The translations under genes were made by a program, and so were the position numbers. 64,000 nt of DNA from Synechococcus sp. WH 8109 (GTDB taxonomy: Bacteria > Cyanobacteriota > Cyanobacteriia > PCC-6307 > Cyanobiaceae). The notes beneath the pieces were generated by a model. It worked only from the letters and a program-made list of their open reading frames with translations, had not been told where the DNA came from and searched no databases. Shown piece by piece: positions 1-9,044 of this stretch. Each line of letters begins with the position of its first letter. The stretch's first letter is position 1. The stretch is taken from the NCBI RefSeq assembly GCF_000161795.2, contig NZ_CP006882.1, forward strand, positions 1,364,001 through 1,428,000. The letters are read 5' to 3'.

Positions 1-1
1 G

Positions 2-367
2 GCAGCCGAAGCCGTGCTGTCCATGACCAAAAAGCTGAAGGCGATGGAAGCTCCCGCCGCTGGTGACGCTGCTGCCCTGGCCGCTTACAACAACACCTTC
101 GGCCGCTACGTGGCCATCAAGGAAGAGGAAGCACAGAAGACCAAGAAAGAACTGTTGATCCTCTGGACCGACTACTTCAAGCCTGATCACCTGGCCACCT
201 TTCCCGACCTGCACGACACCTTCTGGAAAGCAGCCAAACTCTGCAGCGCCTGCAAGGTGAACATCGATCAGGCCAAAGCTGAGGAACTGATGGCTGCCGT
301 TGAAAAAATCCACGGCATGTTCTGGCAGTCCAAGGGCCGTTCCGACGCCTGGGTCACCGCATCCTGA
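2..367 (+). CDS. sodN: Nickel superoxide dismutase, 3' part
   Basis: About 121 C-terminal residues of nickel superoxide dismutase, which converts superoxide to hydrogen peroxide and oxygen with a nickel centre. The reading frame is open from base 2 and ends with TGA at 365-367; the start and the N-terminal nickel-binding hook lie left of the window, so this is a partial gene. What is visible is the helical C-terminal part, with LLILWTDYFKPDHL and DTFWKAAKLCS, which I recognise as typical of the cyanobacterial family. The call is supported by the next gene, which encodes the matching maturation protease. A terminator-like hairpin follows the stop at once. Confidence 0.85.
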   Translation, partial: AAEAVLSMTKKLKAMEAPAAGDAAALAAYNNTFGRYVAIKEEEAQKTKKELLILWTDYFKPDHLATFPDLHDTFWKAAKLCSACKVNIDQAKAEELMAAVEKIHGMFWQSKGRSDAWVTAS

Positions 368-393
368 GTTCGAACAGAACCAACCGCCCCATC

Positions 394-430
394 GCAGCAG
401 CAAGTCTTCGAGACCTGTTGCTGCTTTTTT
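394..430 (+). terminator. Probable intrinsic terminator after sodN
   Basis: GCAGCAGCAAG (394-404) pairs imperfectly with CCTGTTGCTGC (414-424) around a 9-base loop, followed by six T residues. It sits 27 bases after the sodN stop and overlaps the first codons of sodX, so it may attenuate rather than fully stop transcription into sodX. Confidence 0.6.
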
Positions 431-750
431 GTGGGCGACGTCTGCTGCTGCGCATCGAAGGACGATCGATGCAACCCACCCTTGAACCCGGAGACCGGGT
501 TCTGGTCAGACGGCTGGGACGGAAGCTCGCACCCAGCCTGGGATCCGTAGTCGTGACCTGGCATCCCCAGCGCAGCAAGCTGCGCCTGATAAAACGCCTC
601 AGCCGATGGGACAGCACAGGGCTTTGGTTATTGGGAGACAACCCCACTGAAAGCACCGACAGCCGCCAACTCGGAGCGGTGCCAACCAACCTATTGATTG
701 GTGAGGTGGTTGGCCGGCTCCCGCTCGGGGAATCAGAACAGAGCCGGTGA
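418..750 (+). CDS. sodX: Nickel-type superoxide dismutase maturation protease
   Basis: A 110-residue S26-family (signal peptidase I-like) serine protease expected to remove the N-terminal extension of pro-SodN so that the nickel hook can form. GRSMQPTLEPGD carries the catalytic Ser-Met region, and the WHPQRSKLRLIKRL segment holds the general-base Lys region. There is no long hydrophobic anchor, as expected for this short soluble subfamily. The first usable start is TTG at 418, inside the hairpin after sodN; an ATG at 469 would already remove part of the Ser motif context and is less likely. The 3' end overlaps the convergent nickel-permease gene by 18 bases. Confidence 0.85.
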   Translation: MLLFCGRRLLLRIEGRSMQPTLEPGDRVLVRRLGRKLAPSLGSVVVTWHPQRSKLRLIKRLSRWDSTGLWLLGDNPTESTDSRQLGAVPTNLLIGEVVGRLPLGESEQSR

Positions 751-1401
751 GGTCTTCTGCAGCCAGATGGCCCCAGTGATGATTGAGAGAGCACCCGTAC
801 CGCCCACGAGGAAGGGCATCAGCCGGGCACCGTTGCGGAGGGTGAGAAACGAGACCACCGACACAACGGCCACCATGGCGCCGGTGGACCCAAGCAAGTA
901 AGCCACGAGGTAGCCCACAGCGGCATGTGGCGGCAGGGCCAAAGCAGGAATCACAGCCAGCAGGTGACTGGCCCCCGCCAGTCCATGCAGCAAGCCCAGG
1001 CCCGAGGAGACATGGACGTGGCGACGGTGGTTGCTGGCACCGCGCAGATGCAGGTGGAGATGACGATGCTCCGCGGCGCCGTCGTGGCGGTGCTCATGGG
1101 TGTGCAGTTCCAGCCCGAACGCCGTGCGTACGGCCAGGGCACCCACCACCAGCAGGGCCAAACCCACCAAAAATTCTGCCCAAGACGACATGGCCTCCAC
1201 ATGGGCCAGGTCTTTCAGACCAATGGCGATCAACGCCAGAACAACAACTCCGGTGGAGTGACCAGCACCCCAAGCCAGGGCGTGACGGAAGGCGGCCCAT
1301 GGCTTGTTCAAGGAGAAGGGCGCCATCGCCACCAGGTGGTCAGCTCCACCAACCACATGAACGGCCCCGGCTGCAACACCGGTCAAAAGGCTAATCAGCA
1401 C
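733..1401 (-). CDS. Putative nickel permease (NicO/UreH-like)
   Basis: A 222-residue membrane protein with about six hydrophobic segments and a central His-rich loop (residues about 98-130, with HTHEHRHDG and EHRHLHLHL) of the kind that binds nickel or cobalt. HVVGGADHL near residue 15 and GLLHGLAGASHLLAV near residue 135 are the duplicated histidine motifs of NicO/HupE/UreH-type transporters. It stands tail to tail with sodX, and a gene of this type (called sodT by some authors) commonly accompanies sodN-sodX, so nickel supply for the dismutase is the inferred role. The start used is GTG at 1401. Confidence 0.75.
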   Translation of the reverse strand: MLISLLTGVAAGAVHVVGGADHLVAMAPFSLNKPWAAFRHALAWGAGHSTGVVVLALIAIGLKDLAHVEAMSSWAEFLVGLALLVVGALAVRTAFGLELHTHEHRHDGAAEHRHLHLHLRGASNHRRHVHVSSGLGLLHGLAGASHLLAVIPALALPPHAAVGYLVAYLLGSTGAMVAVVSVVSFLTLRNGARLMPFLVGGTGALSIITGAIWLQKTSPALF

Positions 1402-1454
1402 AAAGAACCGCCTGAATATCGCAATTCTGCATCAACAGTGAAAAAGGAACGGCC

Positions 1455-2342
1455 TCAACCGGGCTGGATCAACTGAACCAGACCAGCTCCAACATCCGGC
1501 TGGCGCATCAGGGCTTCCCCAACCAGCACAGCCCCGGCACCGGCGGCTTGTACACGATCGAGATCGGCCCGGCTGAACAGACCCGATTCACTCACCAGCA
1601 GCACCCCCTGTTGCTTCAACCGTTCGTTGAAGTCGACCAGCAGCCGTTCGGTCGTGGCCAGATCCGTCTCGAAGCTGGTGAGATCACGGTTGTTGATTCC
1701 GATCAGGGGGAAGCCACCAATGCTCAGCACACGGTCCATTTCGGTGGCGTCGTGAACCTCCACCAACACGGTGAGACCCAGAGCCGCCGCAGCCTTATTG
1801 AGATAACGAAGATCCTGATCCGAAAGGATGGCAGCAATCAGCAGCACCGCGTCAGCCCCTGCCGCCCTGGCCTGGAACAGCTGGTAGGGGCTCAGCACAA
1901 ACTCCTTGCAGAGCAGAGGTAGGTCAACGGCCTGACGCACCTGCACTAGGACATCAAAGCCGCCCTGGAAGAAGGTCTTGTCGGTGAGCACCGAGAGGCA
2001 ACTTGCACCGCCAGCGGCATAGGCCTTGGCGATCGCCACTGGGTCGAAATCCTCACGGATCACCCCTTTGCTGGGGCTCGCTTTTTTCACCTCAGCGATC
2101 ACCGCAGGTTTCGTGGCGGCCGCCTGAAGAGCCCCCAGGAAATCCTTGGTGGTGGGAAGCTTGGCAATCTGCTGCTTCAGGTTGTCGAGGGGAACCTTGT
2201 CGCGGGCGGCATCGATCTCACGATCTTTTTCCCAGACGATCTTCTCGAGGATGTGACGCGGTTCCTCGTCGTCGTGAGGCACCGCGTATTCGAGATGGGC
2301 CACCCGCACCTTGGGGTTAGGGGGACGACGGCGGATCTCCAT
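1455..2342 (-). CDS. trpC: Indole-3-glycerol phosphate synthase
   Basis: A 295-residue TIM-barrel enzyme that closes CdRP to indole-3-glycerol phosphate in tryptophan synthesis. Visible motifs are [13 protein letters not shown] with the catalytic Lys, [38 protein letters not shown] and LLVSESGLF. The frame stays open well upstream, but ATG 2342 ([10 protein letters not shown]) gives the usual cyanobacterial length and lies downstream of lpdA. It is probably the last gene of a minus-strand unit with lpdA and the rRNA methyltransferase; tryptophan genes in cyanobacteria are normally scattered like this. Confidence 0.95.
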   Translation of the reverse strand: MEIRRRPPNPKVRVAHLEYAVPHDDEEPRHILEKIVWEKDREIDAARDKVPLDNLKQQIAKLPTTKDFLGALQAAATKPAVIAEVKKASPSKGVIREDFDPVAIAKAYAAGGASCLSVLTDKTFFQGGFDVLVQVRQAVDLPLLCKEFVLSPYQLFQARAAGADAVLLIAAILSDQDLRYLNKAAAALGLTVLVEVHDATEMDRVLSIGGFPLIGINNRDLTSFETDLATTERLLVDFNERLKQQGVLLVSESGLFSRADLDRVQAAGAGAVLVGEALMRQPDVGAGLVQLIQPG

Positions 2343-2382
2343 GGAAGAGGGAAAAGACTGGAACGAAAGAAACGGGACGGGA

Positions 2383-3825
2383 TCAGGCGGCCAGCTGGGC
2401 GGCAGCTTGCTTATAGGCGACCTCCACCACCTCGCTGAGGGTCGGGTGGGTGTGCACTTCGGTGGCGAGCTGACGCACGCTCTGGCGCCGGGCAACGGCA
2501 TTAGCCACCTCCTGGATCAGGTCGGCGGCATGCAGACCATAGATGTGGGCACCAAGCACTTCACCACTGGTTTTGTTGAACAGCAGCTTCATCAGGCCAT
2601 CGCTGTCCAGCTCTGCCAGAGCTTTGGAATTGGCCTTGAAGTAGCTGCGAACGGAACCAAGCTGGAAGCCATCCTTCTCCGCCAAAGCTTTGGCATCCGC
2701 CTCGGTCAGGCCAACAGAGCTGATCTCAGGATGGGTGAAGGTGGCTGCCGGAATGCTGCGGTAATCGATCTCGCGCGCATGGCCAAGGATGTTGTCCACC
2801 GCAACGGTGCCTTGGGCAGCAGCCGTGTGGGCCAGCATCAGCTTGCCGGTCACATCGCCGACGGCCCAGAGATGGGGAACAGGTTGGCCGTTGACCAGAA
2901 CGCGCATGGCGTCGTCAATCGGGACAAAGCCACGGTTCGTCTCCACATTGAGCGACTCCAGGTTGAGGCCCTTGCTGCTGGGAACTCGCCCTGTGGCCAC
3001 CAGAACGGCATCCACCTCAAGGGTCTCCACCAATTCGCGGCTGTTGAAATCAGCCAGTTCGATCTGCACGGGACAGCCCGGGATGACCTTACGGGCCAGC
3101 AGACCGGAACGCGCATCGATATCGCGACCATCAATCAGATGACGCCCAGCGATCTTGGCGATGTCGGGATCAAAGGTGGGCATCACCTTATCCATGGCCT
3201 CGATCATCGTGACCTCGCAACCGAGGGCGGTGTACACATCAGCGAATTCAAGGCCGATGTAACCGCTGCCGATGATGGCGATCCAACGGGGCAGCCATTC
3301 CAGGTTGATGGCTTCGTCACTGGTGAACACCGTGCGGCCATCGGTTTCGATGCCTGGCGGCACAAAGGGATCAGAGCCCGTGGCGATGATCACGTCCTTG
3401 GCGGTCAGTACCCTATCCACCCCGCTGGGCTCCCGCAGCCCCACCTTCTGGCTGCCCTCTAGACGCCCGTGGCCTCGGAGGATCGTCACCCCTGCCCGTT
3501 CAAGGGTTTTGGTGAGGTTGGTGCGAATGGTCTGAACCAGCTGATTGGCGTGATCAGCGATCTTCTGCCGCTCGAACCGCACAGGAGCAGCATGAATTCC
3601 GAAGCTCGCGAGGTGCTTGTCGTCCGCCAGTTCCCGCACTTTTCCACTGGCGGCCAGTAGCGCCTTGGAGGGAACACAGCCCCTGTTCACACAGGTGCCA
3701 CCCATATCGCGGGATTCAACGATCGCCGTCTTCAGGCCGTGTTCAGCGGCATGTTTAGCAGCGTCGAAGCCGCCGTAGCCGGCCCCAATAACAATGACGT
3801 CGAAGTCGAAGCTGGCGTCGCTCAC
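2383..3825 (-). CDS. lpdA: Dihydrolipoamide dehydrogenase (E3)
   Basis: A 480-residue FAD disulphide oxidoreductase that reoxidises dihydrolipoamide in pyruvate dehydrogenase and the glycine cleavage system. It has the N-terminal FAD motif [10 protein letters not shown], the redox-active pair in [13 protein letters not shown], an NAD-binding [13 protein letters not shown] segment, the second FAD contact [14 protein letters not shown], and the C-terminal HTHPTLSEV with the catalytic His-Glu. The start is GTG 3825, which overlaps the TGA of the upstream methyltransferase in a GTGA arrangement; the 42-residue upstream extension lies inside that gene and is rejected. Confidence 0.95.
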   Translation of the reverse strand: MSDASFDFDVIVIGAGYGGFDAAKHAAEHGLKTAIVESRDMGGTCVNRGCVPSKALLAASGKVRELADDKHLASFGIHAAPVRFERQKIADHANQLVQTIRTNLTKTLERAGVTILRGHGRLEGSQKVGLREPSGVDRVLTAKDVIIATGSDPFVPPGIETDGRTVFTSDEAINLEWLPRWIAIIGSGYIGLEFADVYTALGCEVTMIEAMDKVMPTFDPDIAKIAGRHLIDGRDIDARSGLLARKVIPGCPVQIELADFNSRELVETLEVDAVLVATGRVPSSKGLNLESLNVETNRGFVPIDDAMRVLVNGQPVPHLWAVGDVTGKLMLAHTAAAQGTVAVDNILGHAREIDYRSIPAATFTHPEISSVGLTEADAKALAEKDGFQLGSVRSYFKANSKALAELDSDGLMKLLFNKTSGEVLGAHIYGLHAADLIQEVANAVARRQSVRQLATEVHTHPTLSEVVEVAYKQAAAQLAA

Positions 3826-4655
3826 CCGAACTGCTGCGATTTGGCGGTCATTGTCGCTCTTCGCCGCTCCAGAAGGAGAGGAACAGCGGCAGACGCCACA
3901 TTCAGGGATTCCACCCGTGCGCTGTGGGGGAGCGTGACGGCATGGGTGCAACAGGCCTGGAGGTCTGGATGCAGACCTGCACCCTCGGTTCCCAGCACCA
4001 GCGCCGTCGGCAGCGTCCAGTCGAGATCCCAGTAGGGAGAGGGAGGATCAGCCTTGGTCGCATCGGGCACAAGGGTGGCCACCACTTGCACACCGAAGGA
4101 CACCAGCTGCTTCAGTTCCTGCAGAAGCTGTGAAATCGCCATCGCTTCGCTCGGGCCAAAGCGTTGATGCGGCAGTTGAAGCAGAGCACCGGCAGAGGCC
4201 CGCAAGACTTTCGTGCCGAGGGGATCAACACCGGCTCCCATCCAGACCGCGTTGACGTCAGCCGCCAGGGCGGTGCGCAGCAATGTGCCCAGATTCCCAG
4301 GATCCTGAATCCGATCCAGAACAAGGAGAAAATCCAGCTCTGGAGGGACGGTGGGCAGTCGATCCAGGGGGCTCAGGCAGGCAACACCATCGGGTGTGAC
4401 CGTTGTGAGCGCAGCCCGCAACACCTCATCGGTGACGATCCGCCATCGCGCCTGGGAACAAAGTTCAGCCATGGCCGAATGACCTTGCAACCAGGCTTCG
4501 GTCGCGATGATTTCCTCGGGCGCGTTGCCCTGACGGAGAACTTCCTGCAACAGGTGGGTGCCCTCAAGAAGCAACAGCCCCTCGGCCTCTCGCCCCGCAC
4601 GGGTGGCCAGGGTTCGCAGCCGTTTGACCAGGGGATTGCGTCGGCTGCTGATCAG
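3822..4655 (-). CDS. SpoU-type RNA 2'-O-methyltransferase
   Basis: A SPOUT (TrmH/SpoU) methyltransferase of about 277 residues expected to methylate a ribose in rRNA using SAM. Visible are the N-terminal substrate-binding part (GLLLLEGTHLLQEVL) and the knot motifs DRIQDPGNLGTLLRTA, ALVLGTEGAGL and ARVESLNVASAAVPLL. The first standard start is TTG 4574, but that removes SSRRNPLVKRLR, the usual N-terminus of this family, which is open in frame upstream. No ATG, GTG or TTG precedes it. A CTG at 4655 falls where family members normally carry ATG, so I place the start there with caution. It overlaps lpdA by four bases. Confidence 0.85.
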   Translation of the reverse strand: MISSRRNPLVKRLRTLATRAGREAEGLLLLEGTHLLQEVLRQGNAPEEIIATEAWLQGHSAMAELCSQARWRIVTDEVLRAALTTVTPDGVACLSPLDRLPTVPPELDFLLVLDRIQDPGNLGTLLRTALAADVNAVWMGAGVDPLGTKVLRASAGALLQLPHQRFGPSEAMAISQLLQELKQLVSFGVQVVATLVPDATKADPPSPYWDLDWTLPTALVLGTEGAGLHPDLQACCTHAVTLPHSARVESLNVASAAVPLLLERRRATMTAKSQQFG

Positions 4656-4681
4656 GGGAGAGGAGGAATCCAGAGAACGAC

Positions 4682-4930
4682 TCAGAACGCTGCGTGTTTG
4701 CGCACATTCAGGCCTTTGTGAACGCTCAGATTTTCGCCATCCAACTCAAGGCCGTTGATGGCTGCGATCTCACCCTTGATTCCTTCCGCCGCGAGGTTTT
4801 CGACCATCTTTTTGATCACTTGATCCTCAACGGTGGTGTGATCGATGGAATCAGGAGTGAGCAGCTCAAGGAACTTGCCAACTTTGGAAGCAACAACTTC
4901 CGAGGCATTGGAGATCTTAAGAACGATCAT
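4682..4930 (-). CDS. Small conserved hypothetical protein (82 aa)
   Basis: An 82-residue acidic soluble protein with ATG start at 4930. It contains a predicted helix near ISNASEVVASKVGKFLELL and ends NVRKHAAF. No signal peptide, membrane segment or metal motif is visible. It is close to the size of PurS but lacks PurS features, so I do not assign a function. It lies 26 bases upstream of the rRNA methyltransferase CTG start, in the same direction, and is probably cotranscribed with methyltransferase-lpdA-trpC. It resembles small proteins I associate with marine picocyanobacteria, but that is memory, not a search. Confidence 0.7.
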   Translation of the reverse strand: MIVLKISNASEVVASKVGKFLELLTPDSIDHTTVEDQVIKKMVENLAAEGIKGEIAAINGLELDGENLSVHKGLNVRKHAAF

Positions 4931-4962
4931 GGTTGTCGAGAGCTGCTACCCGACAAAGCTAG

Positions 4963-5046
4963 TGCGGATGGGGAGACTTGAACTCCCACGATGTTGCCAC
5001 CACTAGTACCTGAAACTAGCGCGTCTACCAATTCCGCCACATCCGC
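4963..5046 (-). tRNA. tRNA-Leu (CAG)
   Basis: Minus-strand cloverleaf of 84 bases. The acceptor GCGGATG pairs with CATCCGC, with A as discriminator. The anticodon stem CTAGT/ACTAG encloses TTCAGGT, giving anticodon CAG. A long variable arm (class II) and the GTTCAAGTC T-loop are present. CCA is not encoded. Confidence 0.95.
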
Positions 5047-5137
5047 TGGCGTGTCGTGTTCGACTGGAAGAACATAGGGCATTGCCGATCTGTGGTTGCC
5101 CAGGGCCCCGCAACAAACTGTCCAGTTTGAATGCCGG

Positions 5138-5149
5138 CCGTCTAGACGG
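5138..5149. promoter_or_regulatory. 12-bp palindrome in the murA leader region
   Basis: CCGTCTAGACGG is a perfect 12-base palindrome 50 bases upstream of the murA ATG, in the divergent space between tRNA-Leu (minus) and murA (plus). It could be an operator or chance; no other evidence is visible. Confidence 0.25.
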
Positions 5150-5199
5150 TCTCAAAGTCTGTTGTCAAAATCCGGACATAGGGGATCAGTGCATCATTG

Positions 5200-6498
5200 A
5201 TGGCCGTTGCAGAAGCGTCTCAGGAGGGTCTCAAGCAACGCCTCAATGTCAGCGGTGGACACGCCTTGAAGGGAACGCTTCGCGTTAGCGGTGCGAAAAA
5301 CTCTGCCCTGGTGCTGATGACAGCCAGCCTCCTCAGTGAGGAGACCATTGAGCTGACCAACATTCCCTCCCTCACAGACATTGATGGCATGAGCGCCATT
5401 CTTGAAGCTCTGGGTGTTCAAGTGAATAGGCAGTCGGACTGCATTCGCCTCACTGCCGCCAAGCTCAGTGGCTCGGCCCCTCCCTACGAACTGGTCAACA
5501 GCCTTCGCGCCAGTTTCTTCAGCATTGGTCCACTGCTCGGACGTCTGGGACACGCGCGGGTCCCTCTCCCTGGGGGGTGCCGCATCGGGGCACGTCCCGT
5601 CGTCGAACATATCCGCGGCCTGAAAACCCTCGGTGCCGTCGTCAACGTGGAGCACGGAATTGTCACGGCCTCAGTGCCCGGCAGCAAAAAACGCCTGACA
5701 GGCGCTCAGATCGTGCTCGACTGCCCCAGCGTTGGCGCCACCGAAACCATTCTGATGGCAGCGGTTCTGGCCGATGGGGTCTCCACCATCGAAAACGCTG
5801 CTCAGGAACCTGAAGTGCAGGACCTGGCCAACCTGCTCAACACCATGGGCGCCCAGGTCAGCGGCGCTGGCGGACCGGTGATCACCGTTAATGGAGTGGA
5901 GCGACTCCGTGGTTGCACCAACTATCCGGTGATCCCGGATCGCATCGAAGCCGGAACGTTCCTGATGGCGGCCGCCATCACGCGCTCACCATTGGTGGTG
6001 GAGCCCGTCATTCCCGAACATCTCAGCGCTGTGATCCAAAAGCTTCGCGATTGCGGCTGCTCCATCGAGATCAAGGGGAGGACAGTGACGATCACCCCCG
6101 GCGAGATCACGGCCGTGGACATCACCACCCAACCGTTTCCAGGGTTTCCGACCGATCTTCAGGCACCGTTCATGGCCGTGATGTGCACAGCGAAGGGCAT
6201 CAGCGTGATCAGTGAAAAGATCTATGAAAACCGGCTGCAACATGTGGCAGAGCTGCAGCGCATGGGGGCATCTATTCGGCTCGAGGGCAGCACAGCCATC
6301 ATTGAAGGCGTGGCTCAGCTGAGCGCGGCCCCCGTCACCGGCACCGACCTCCGTGCAGCCGCTGCCATGGTGCTGGCTGGCCTCTCCGCCAAAGGAATCA
6401 CCGAAGTGGCTGGTCTGAAGCACCTTGATCGGGGCTACGACGACCTCGAAGCAAAGCTCAGCGCAGCCGGCGCTGAGGTGAAGCGCAACATCTTCTGA
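5200..6498 (+). CDS. murA: UDP-N-acetylglucosamine 1-carboxyvinyltransferase
   Basis: A 432-residue EPSP-synthase-fold enzyme that transfers enolpyruvate from PEP to UDP-GlcNAc, the first committed step of peptidoglycan synthesis. Visible are the N-terminal SGAKNSAL motif, the catalytic loop PGGCRIGARP with the active-site Cys at about residue 127, DRIEAGTF, and GFPTDLQAPFMA. Cys at the active site predicts fosfomycin sensitivity. A TTG lies directly before the ATG at 5200; the ATG is preferred. The gene diverges from tRNA-Leu(CAG) and is followed by another tRNA-Leu. Confidence 0.97.
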   Translation: MAVAEASQEGLKQRLNVSGGHALKGTLRVSGAKNSALVLMTASLLSEETIELTNIPSLTDIDGMSAILEALGVQVNRQSDCIRLTAAKLSGSAPPYELVNSLRASFFSIGPLLGRLGHARVPLPGGCRIGARPVVEHIRGLKTLGAVVNVEHGIVTASVPGSKKRLTGAQIVLDCPSVGATETILMAAVLADGVSTIENAAQEPEVQDLANLLNTMGAQVSGAGGPVITVNGVERLRGCTNYPVIPDRIEAGTFLMAAAITRSPLVVEPVIPEHLSAVIQKLRDCGCSIEIKGRTVTITPGEITAVDITTQPFPGFPTDLQAPFMAVMCTAKGISVISEKIYENRLQHVAELQRMGASIRLEGSTAIIEGVAQLSAAPVTGTDLRAAAAMVLAGLSAKGITEVAGLKHLDRGYDDLEAKLSAAGAEVKRNIF

Positions 6499-6531
6499 AT
6501 AGGGGCCCTTCAATAAATACAATCCCTATGC

Positions 6532-6614
6532 GGGAGCCTGGCGGAATTGGTAGACGCAGCTGACTCAAAATCAGCCGGCCACTGGTCTTGGGGGTTCAAG
6601 TCCCCCGGCTCCCA
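6532..6614 (+). tRNA. tRNA-Leu (CAA)
   Basis: Class II tRNA of 83 bases. The acceptor GGGAGCC pairs with GGCTCCC, discriminator A. The anticodon loop CTCAAAA between GCTGA and TCAGC gives anticodon CAA. The T-loop is GTTCAAGTC. The 3' end is only 13 bases upstream of the argD ATG. Confidence 0.95.
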
Positions 6615-6627
6615 TCCCTCCGCCGTC

Positions 6628-7809
6628 ATGAACACCTACGGCCGTTTCCCTTTGGCTCTGGCCAAGGGGAAGGGCTGCTGGGTCAAGGACACCCAAGGGC
6701 GGCGCTACCTGGATGCCGTTGCTGGCATTGCCACCTGCACCCTGGGCCACAGCGACAGAGCCATGCAGCGGGCTCTGCGCAAGCAGCTAGGACGGCTCCA
6801 GCACGTTTCCAACCTCTATCGGATTCCGGAACAGGAAGAGCTGGCCAGCTGGCTGGTGCGCAACAGCTGTGCCGACAGCGTCTTCTTCTGCAATTCCGGC
6901 GCCGAAGCCAATGAAGCCGCGATCAAGCTGGCGCGCAAACACGGCCATCAACGGCGCGGCATCGAACGGCCCGTGATCCTCACGGCAGCAGCAAGCTTCC
7001 ATGGCCGCACGCTCGCGGCGGTCACCGCCACCGGTCAACCCAAGTACCACAAGGGTTTTGAGCCCATGGTGACCGGTTTTGATTATTTCCCTTACAACGA
7101 TCTAAAGGCCCTCGAAGCCCTGATCAACCGCTACGAACAGGGCGGTCCCTCGATCGCGGCCGTTCTGGTTGAACCCCTGCAAGGAGAGGGTGGCGTCAAC
7201 CCTGGAGACCGCGCTTTCTTCTCACGCCTGCGCGAGATCTGCACAGAGCGAAACATCCTGCTGATGCTTGATGAGGTGCAGGTGGGCATGGGGCGGAGTG
7301 GCCGCCTCTGGGGCTATGAGCAACTGGGCATCACCCCTGACGCCTTCACCCTGGCCAAGGGCCTGGGCGGTGGCCATGCCATTGGTGCCCTGCTGGTGAA
7401 CGCGTCAGCTGATGTGTTTGAACCCGGCGATCATGCCAGCACATTCGGCGGAAATCCCTTCGCCTGCCGGGCGGGGTTGACGGTCGCCACCGAAATCGAA
7501 CGACGTGATCTGCTGACCAACGTCACAGCCCGAGGCGAACAACTGCGCGACGGGCTCCAGGAGCTTGTGAACTGTTTCCCCGAGCACCTGCAAGGCGTGC
7601 GGGGCTGGGGCCTGCTGCAAGGCATCGTGATCCGGGAGGGCAGCAGTTGGAAAGCCCCCGCACTGGCGAAAGCTGCTATCGACAACGGTCTGCTCCTGGT
7701 GGCGGCAGGCCCCTCAGTGCTGCGCATGGTTCCCCCACTGACCATCAAGAAGCGCGAGGTGCGCGAACTGCTGCGCCGTCTAGCGGCAACCCTCTCCAGC
7801 CTCAGCTGA
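6628..7809 (+). CDS. argD: Acetylornithine aminotransferase
   Basis: A 393-residue class III PLP aminotransferase of arginine biosynthesis, making N-acetylornithine from N-acetylglutamate semialdehyde. Visible are NSGAEANEAAIKLAR, FHGRTLAAVTATGQ, EPLQGEGGV, the cofactor Asp in LLMLDEVQVGMGRSG, and the Schiff-base Lys in TLAKGLGGGHAIGA. The start is ATG 6628 (MNTYGRFPLALAKG), because any longer frame runs into the tRNA. The very short gap to tRNA-Leu suggests a shared transcript from which the tRNA is excised. The stop abuts the folC GTG. Confidence 0.95.
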   Translation: MNTYGRFPLALAKGKGCWVKDTQGRRYLDAVAGIATCTLGHSDRAMQRALRKQLGRLQHVSNLYRIPEQEELASWLVRNSCADSVFFCNSGAEANEAAIKLARKHGHQRRGIERPVILTAAASFHGRTLAAVTATGQPKYHKGFEPMVTGFDYFPYNDLKALEALINRYEQGGPSIAAVLVEPLQGEGGVNPGDRAFFSRLREICTERNILLMLDEVQVGMGRSGRLWGYEQLGITPDAFTLAKGLGGGHAIGALLVNASADVFEPGDHASTFGGNPFACRAGLTVATEIERRDLLTNVTARGEQLRDGLQELVNCFPEHLQGVRGWGLLQGIVIREGSSWKAPALAKAAIDNGLLLVAAGPSVLRMVPPLTIKKREVRELLRRLAATLSSLS

Positions 7810-9024
7810 GTGGACGATCTGTCTGATCTGATCCCACGCTTCGACCTGCGAGGCATGGATCTGCAGTTGGATCGCATGCATGCGGCCCTGCACGAACTCG
7901 GCCATCCCTGTCGGACGATTCCCGCGATTCAAGTGCTGGGCACCAACGGGAAGGGATCCATCGCCAGCTTTCTGGAATCAGCCCTCTGTGCTGCCAGCCT
8001 CCGCTGCGGGGTCACCACTTCCCCTCACCTGGTGAGCTGGTGCGAACGCATCCGGGTCCAAGGGACCCCCATTGCGATTGAAACCCTGCGCAGCCGGTTG
8101 CAGGCGCTCCAGCCCCTGATCGAACGACATCGGCTCACCCCGTTTGAACTGCTTGTGACTGCAGCCCTGTTGGAGTTCCACCGGCAAGCCTGCGACCTGC
8201 TGGTGCTGGAAGTGGGGCTGGGGGGACGGCTTGATGCCACTACGGCCCATCCCTGCCGTCCTGTAGTGGCCGTCGCTAGCGTTGGGTTGGATCATTGCGA
8301 GCACCTGGGCCACAGCCTCACTGCCATCGCAACCGAAAAAGCGGCAGCGATCCCGCCTCAGGCCACCGTGATCAGTGGCGCCCAACCCACTGAAGTTCAG
8401 GACGTCCTGGAGACAACCTGCCGCACTCAGCAGGCCAAGCTCCACTGGGTGAAGCCCCTGAATTCAAGCTGGCAACTCGGCTTGCCTGGCGCCATTCAGC
8501 GAAGCAACGCCGCTGTAGCCCTCGGTGCCTTGCAAGCCCTCTCGGACTTGGGCTGGTCGTTGCCTGAGGCTGTGATTCAGCAGGGCTTCGCCACAGCTCA
8601 CTGGCCCGGTCGCCTGCAAACGGTGCATTGGGGCCACCACAAGCTTCGCCTCGATGGAGCTCACAATCCACCGGCCGCAGTGCAGCTGGCGGAAGAACGC
8701 AGCCAGTGGAGCGATGCCTGCAACGGTGTCGTGTGGATTCTGGCGATCCAGGCCCATAAAGACGCTGTCGCCATGCTCCAGACGCTGCTGCAGCCCCAGG
8801 ACCAGGCCTGGATCATTCCGGTGCCGAGCCACAGGAGCTGGAGCCGTTCGGCCCTCCTCCAGGAACTGCCCCAGCTCGAGCACCAGCTGCAGGAGGGCGA
8901 CGGCCTCGAAAGCGTGCTGCACCAGCTCAGCAGCAATGGATGGCCGACACCGGTACCGATTGTTGCCGGATCGCTGTATCTGATCGGTGACCTGTTCGCT
9001 CGCGGCGTTGTAACGGCAGAGTGA
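7810..9024 (+). CDS. folC: Folylpolyglutamate/dihydrofolate synthase
   Basis: A 404-residue Mur-ligase-fold enzyme that adds glutamate to dihydropteroate and folates with ATP. The P-loop is QVLGTNGKGSIASFLE (residues about 42-57), followed by TSPHLVSWCERI, LLVLEVGLGGRLDATT, and the C-terminal LRLDGAHNPPA that binds folate and ATP. Translation starts at GTG 7810, immediately after the argD TGA, which points to translational coupling. The length fits the family. Confidence 0.93.
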   Translation: MDDLSDLIPRFDLRGMDLQLDRMHAALHELGHPCRTIPAIQVLGTNGKGSIASFLESALCAASLRCGVTTSPHLVSWCERIRVQGTPIAIETLRSRLQALQPLIERHRLTPFELLVTAALLEFHRQACDLLVLEVGLGGRLDATTAHPCRPVVAVASVGLDHCEHLGHSLTAIATEKAAAIPPQATVISGAQPTEVQDVLETTCRTQQAKLHWVKPLNSSWQLGLPGAIQRSNAAVALGALQALSDLGWSLPEAVIQQGFATAHWPGRLQTVHWGHHKLRLDGAHNPPAAVQLAEERSQWSDACNGVVWILAIQAHKDAVAMLQTLLQPQDQAWIIPVPSHRSWSRSALLQELPQLEHQLQEGDGLESVLHQLSSNGWPTPVPIVAGSLYLIGDLFARGVVTAE

Positions 9025-9044
9025 GCAGAGCTTGAGCGTGGACT

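Noticed and set aside
2311-3462. Long plus-strand frame of 383 codons
   Set aside because: It is antisense to lpdA, which has full family motifs; the frame is a GC-rich shadow.
4682-4930. purS annotation for the 82-residue gene
   Set aside because: Size fits but the PurS sequence pattern is absent, and no purL/purQ lie nearby.
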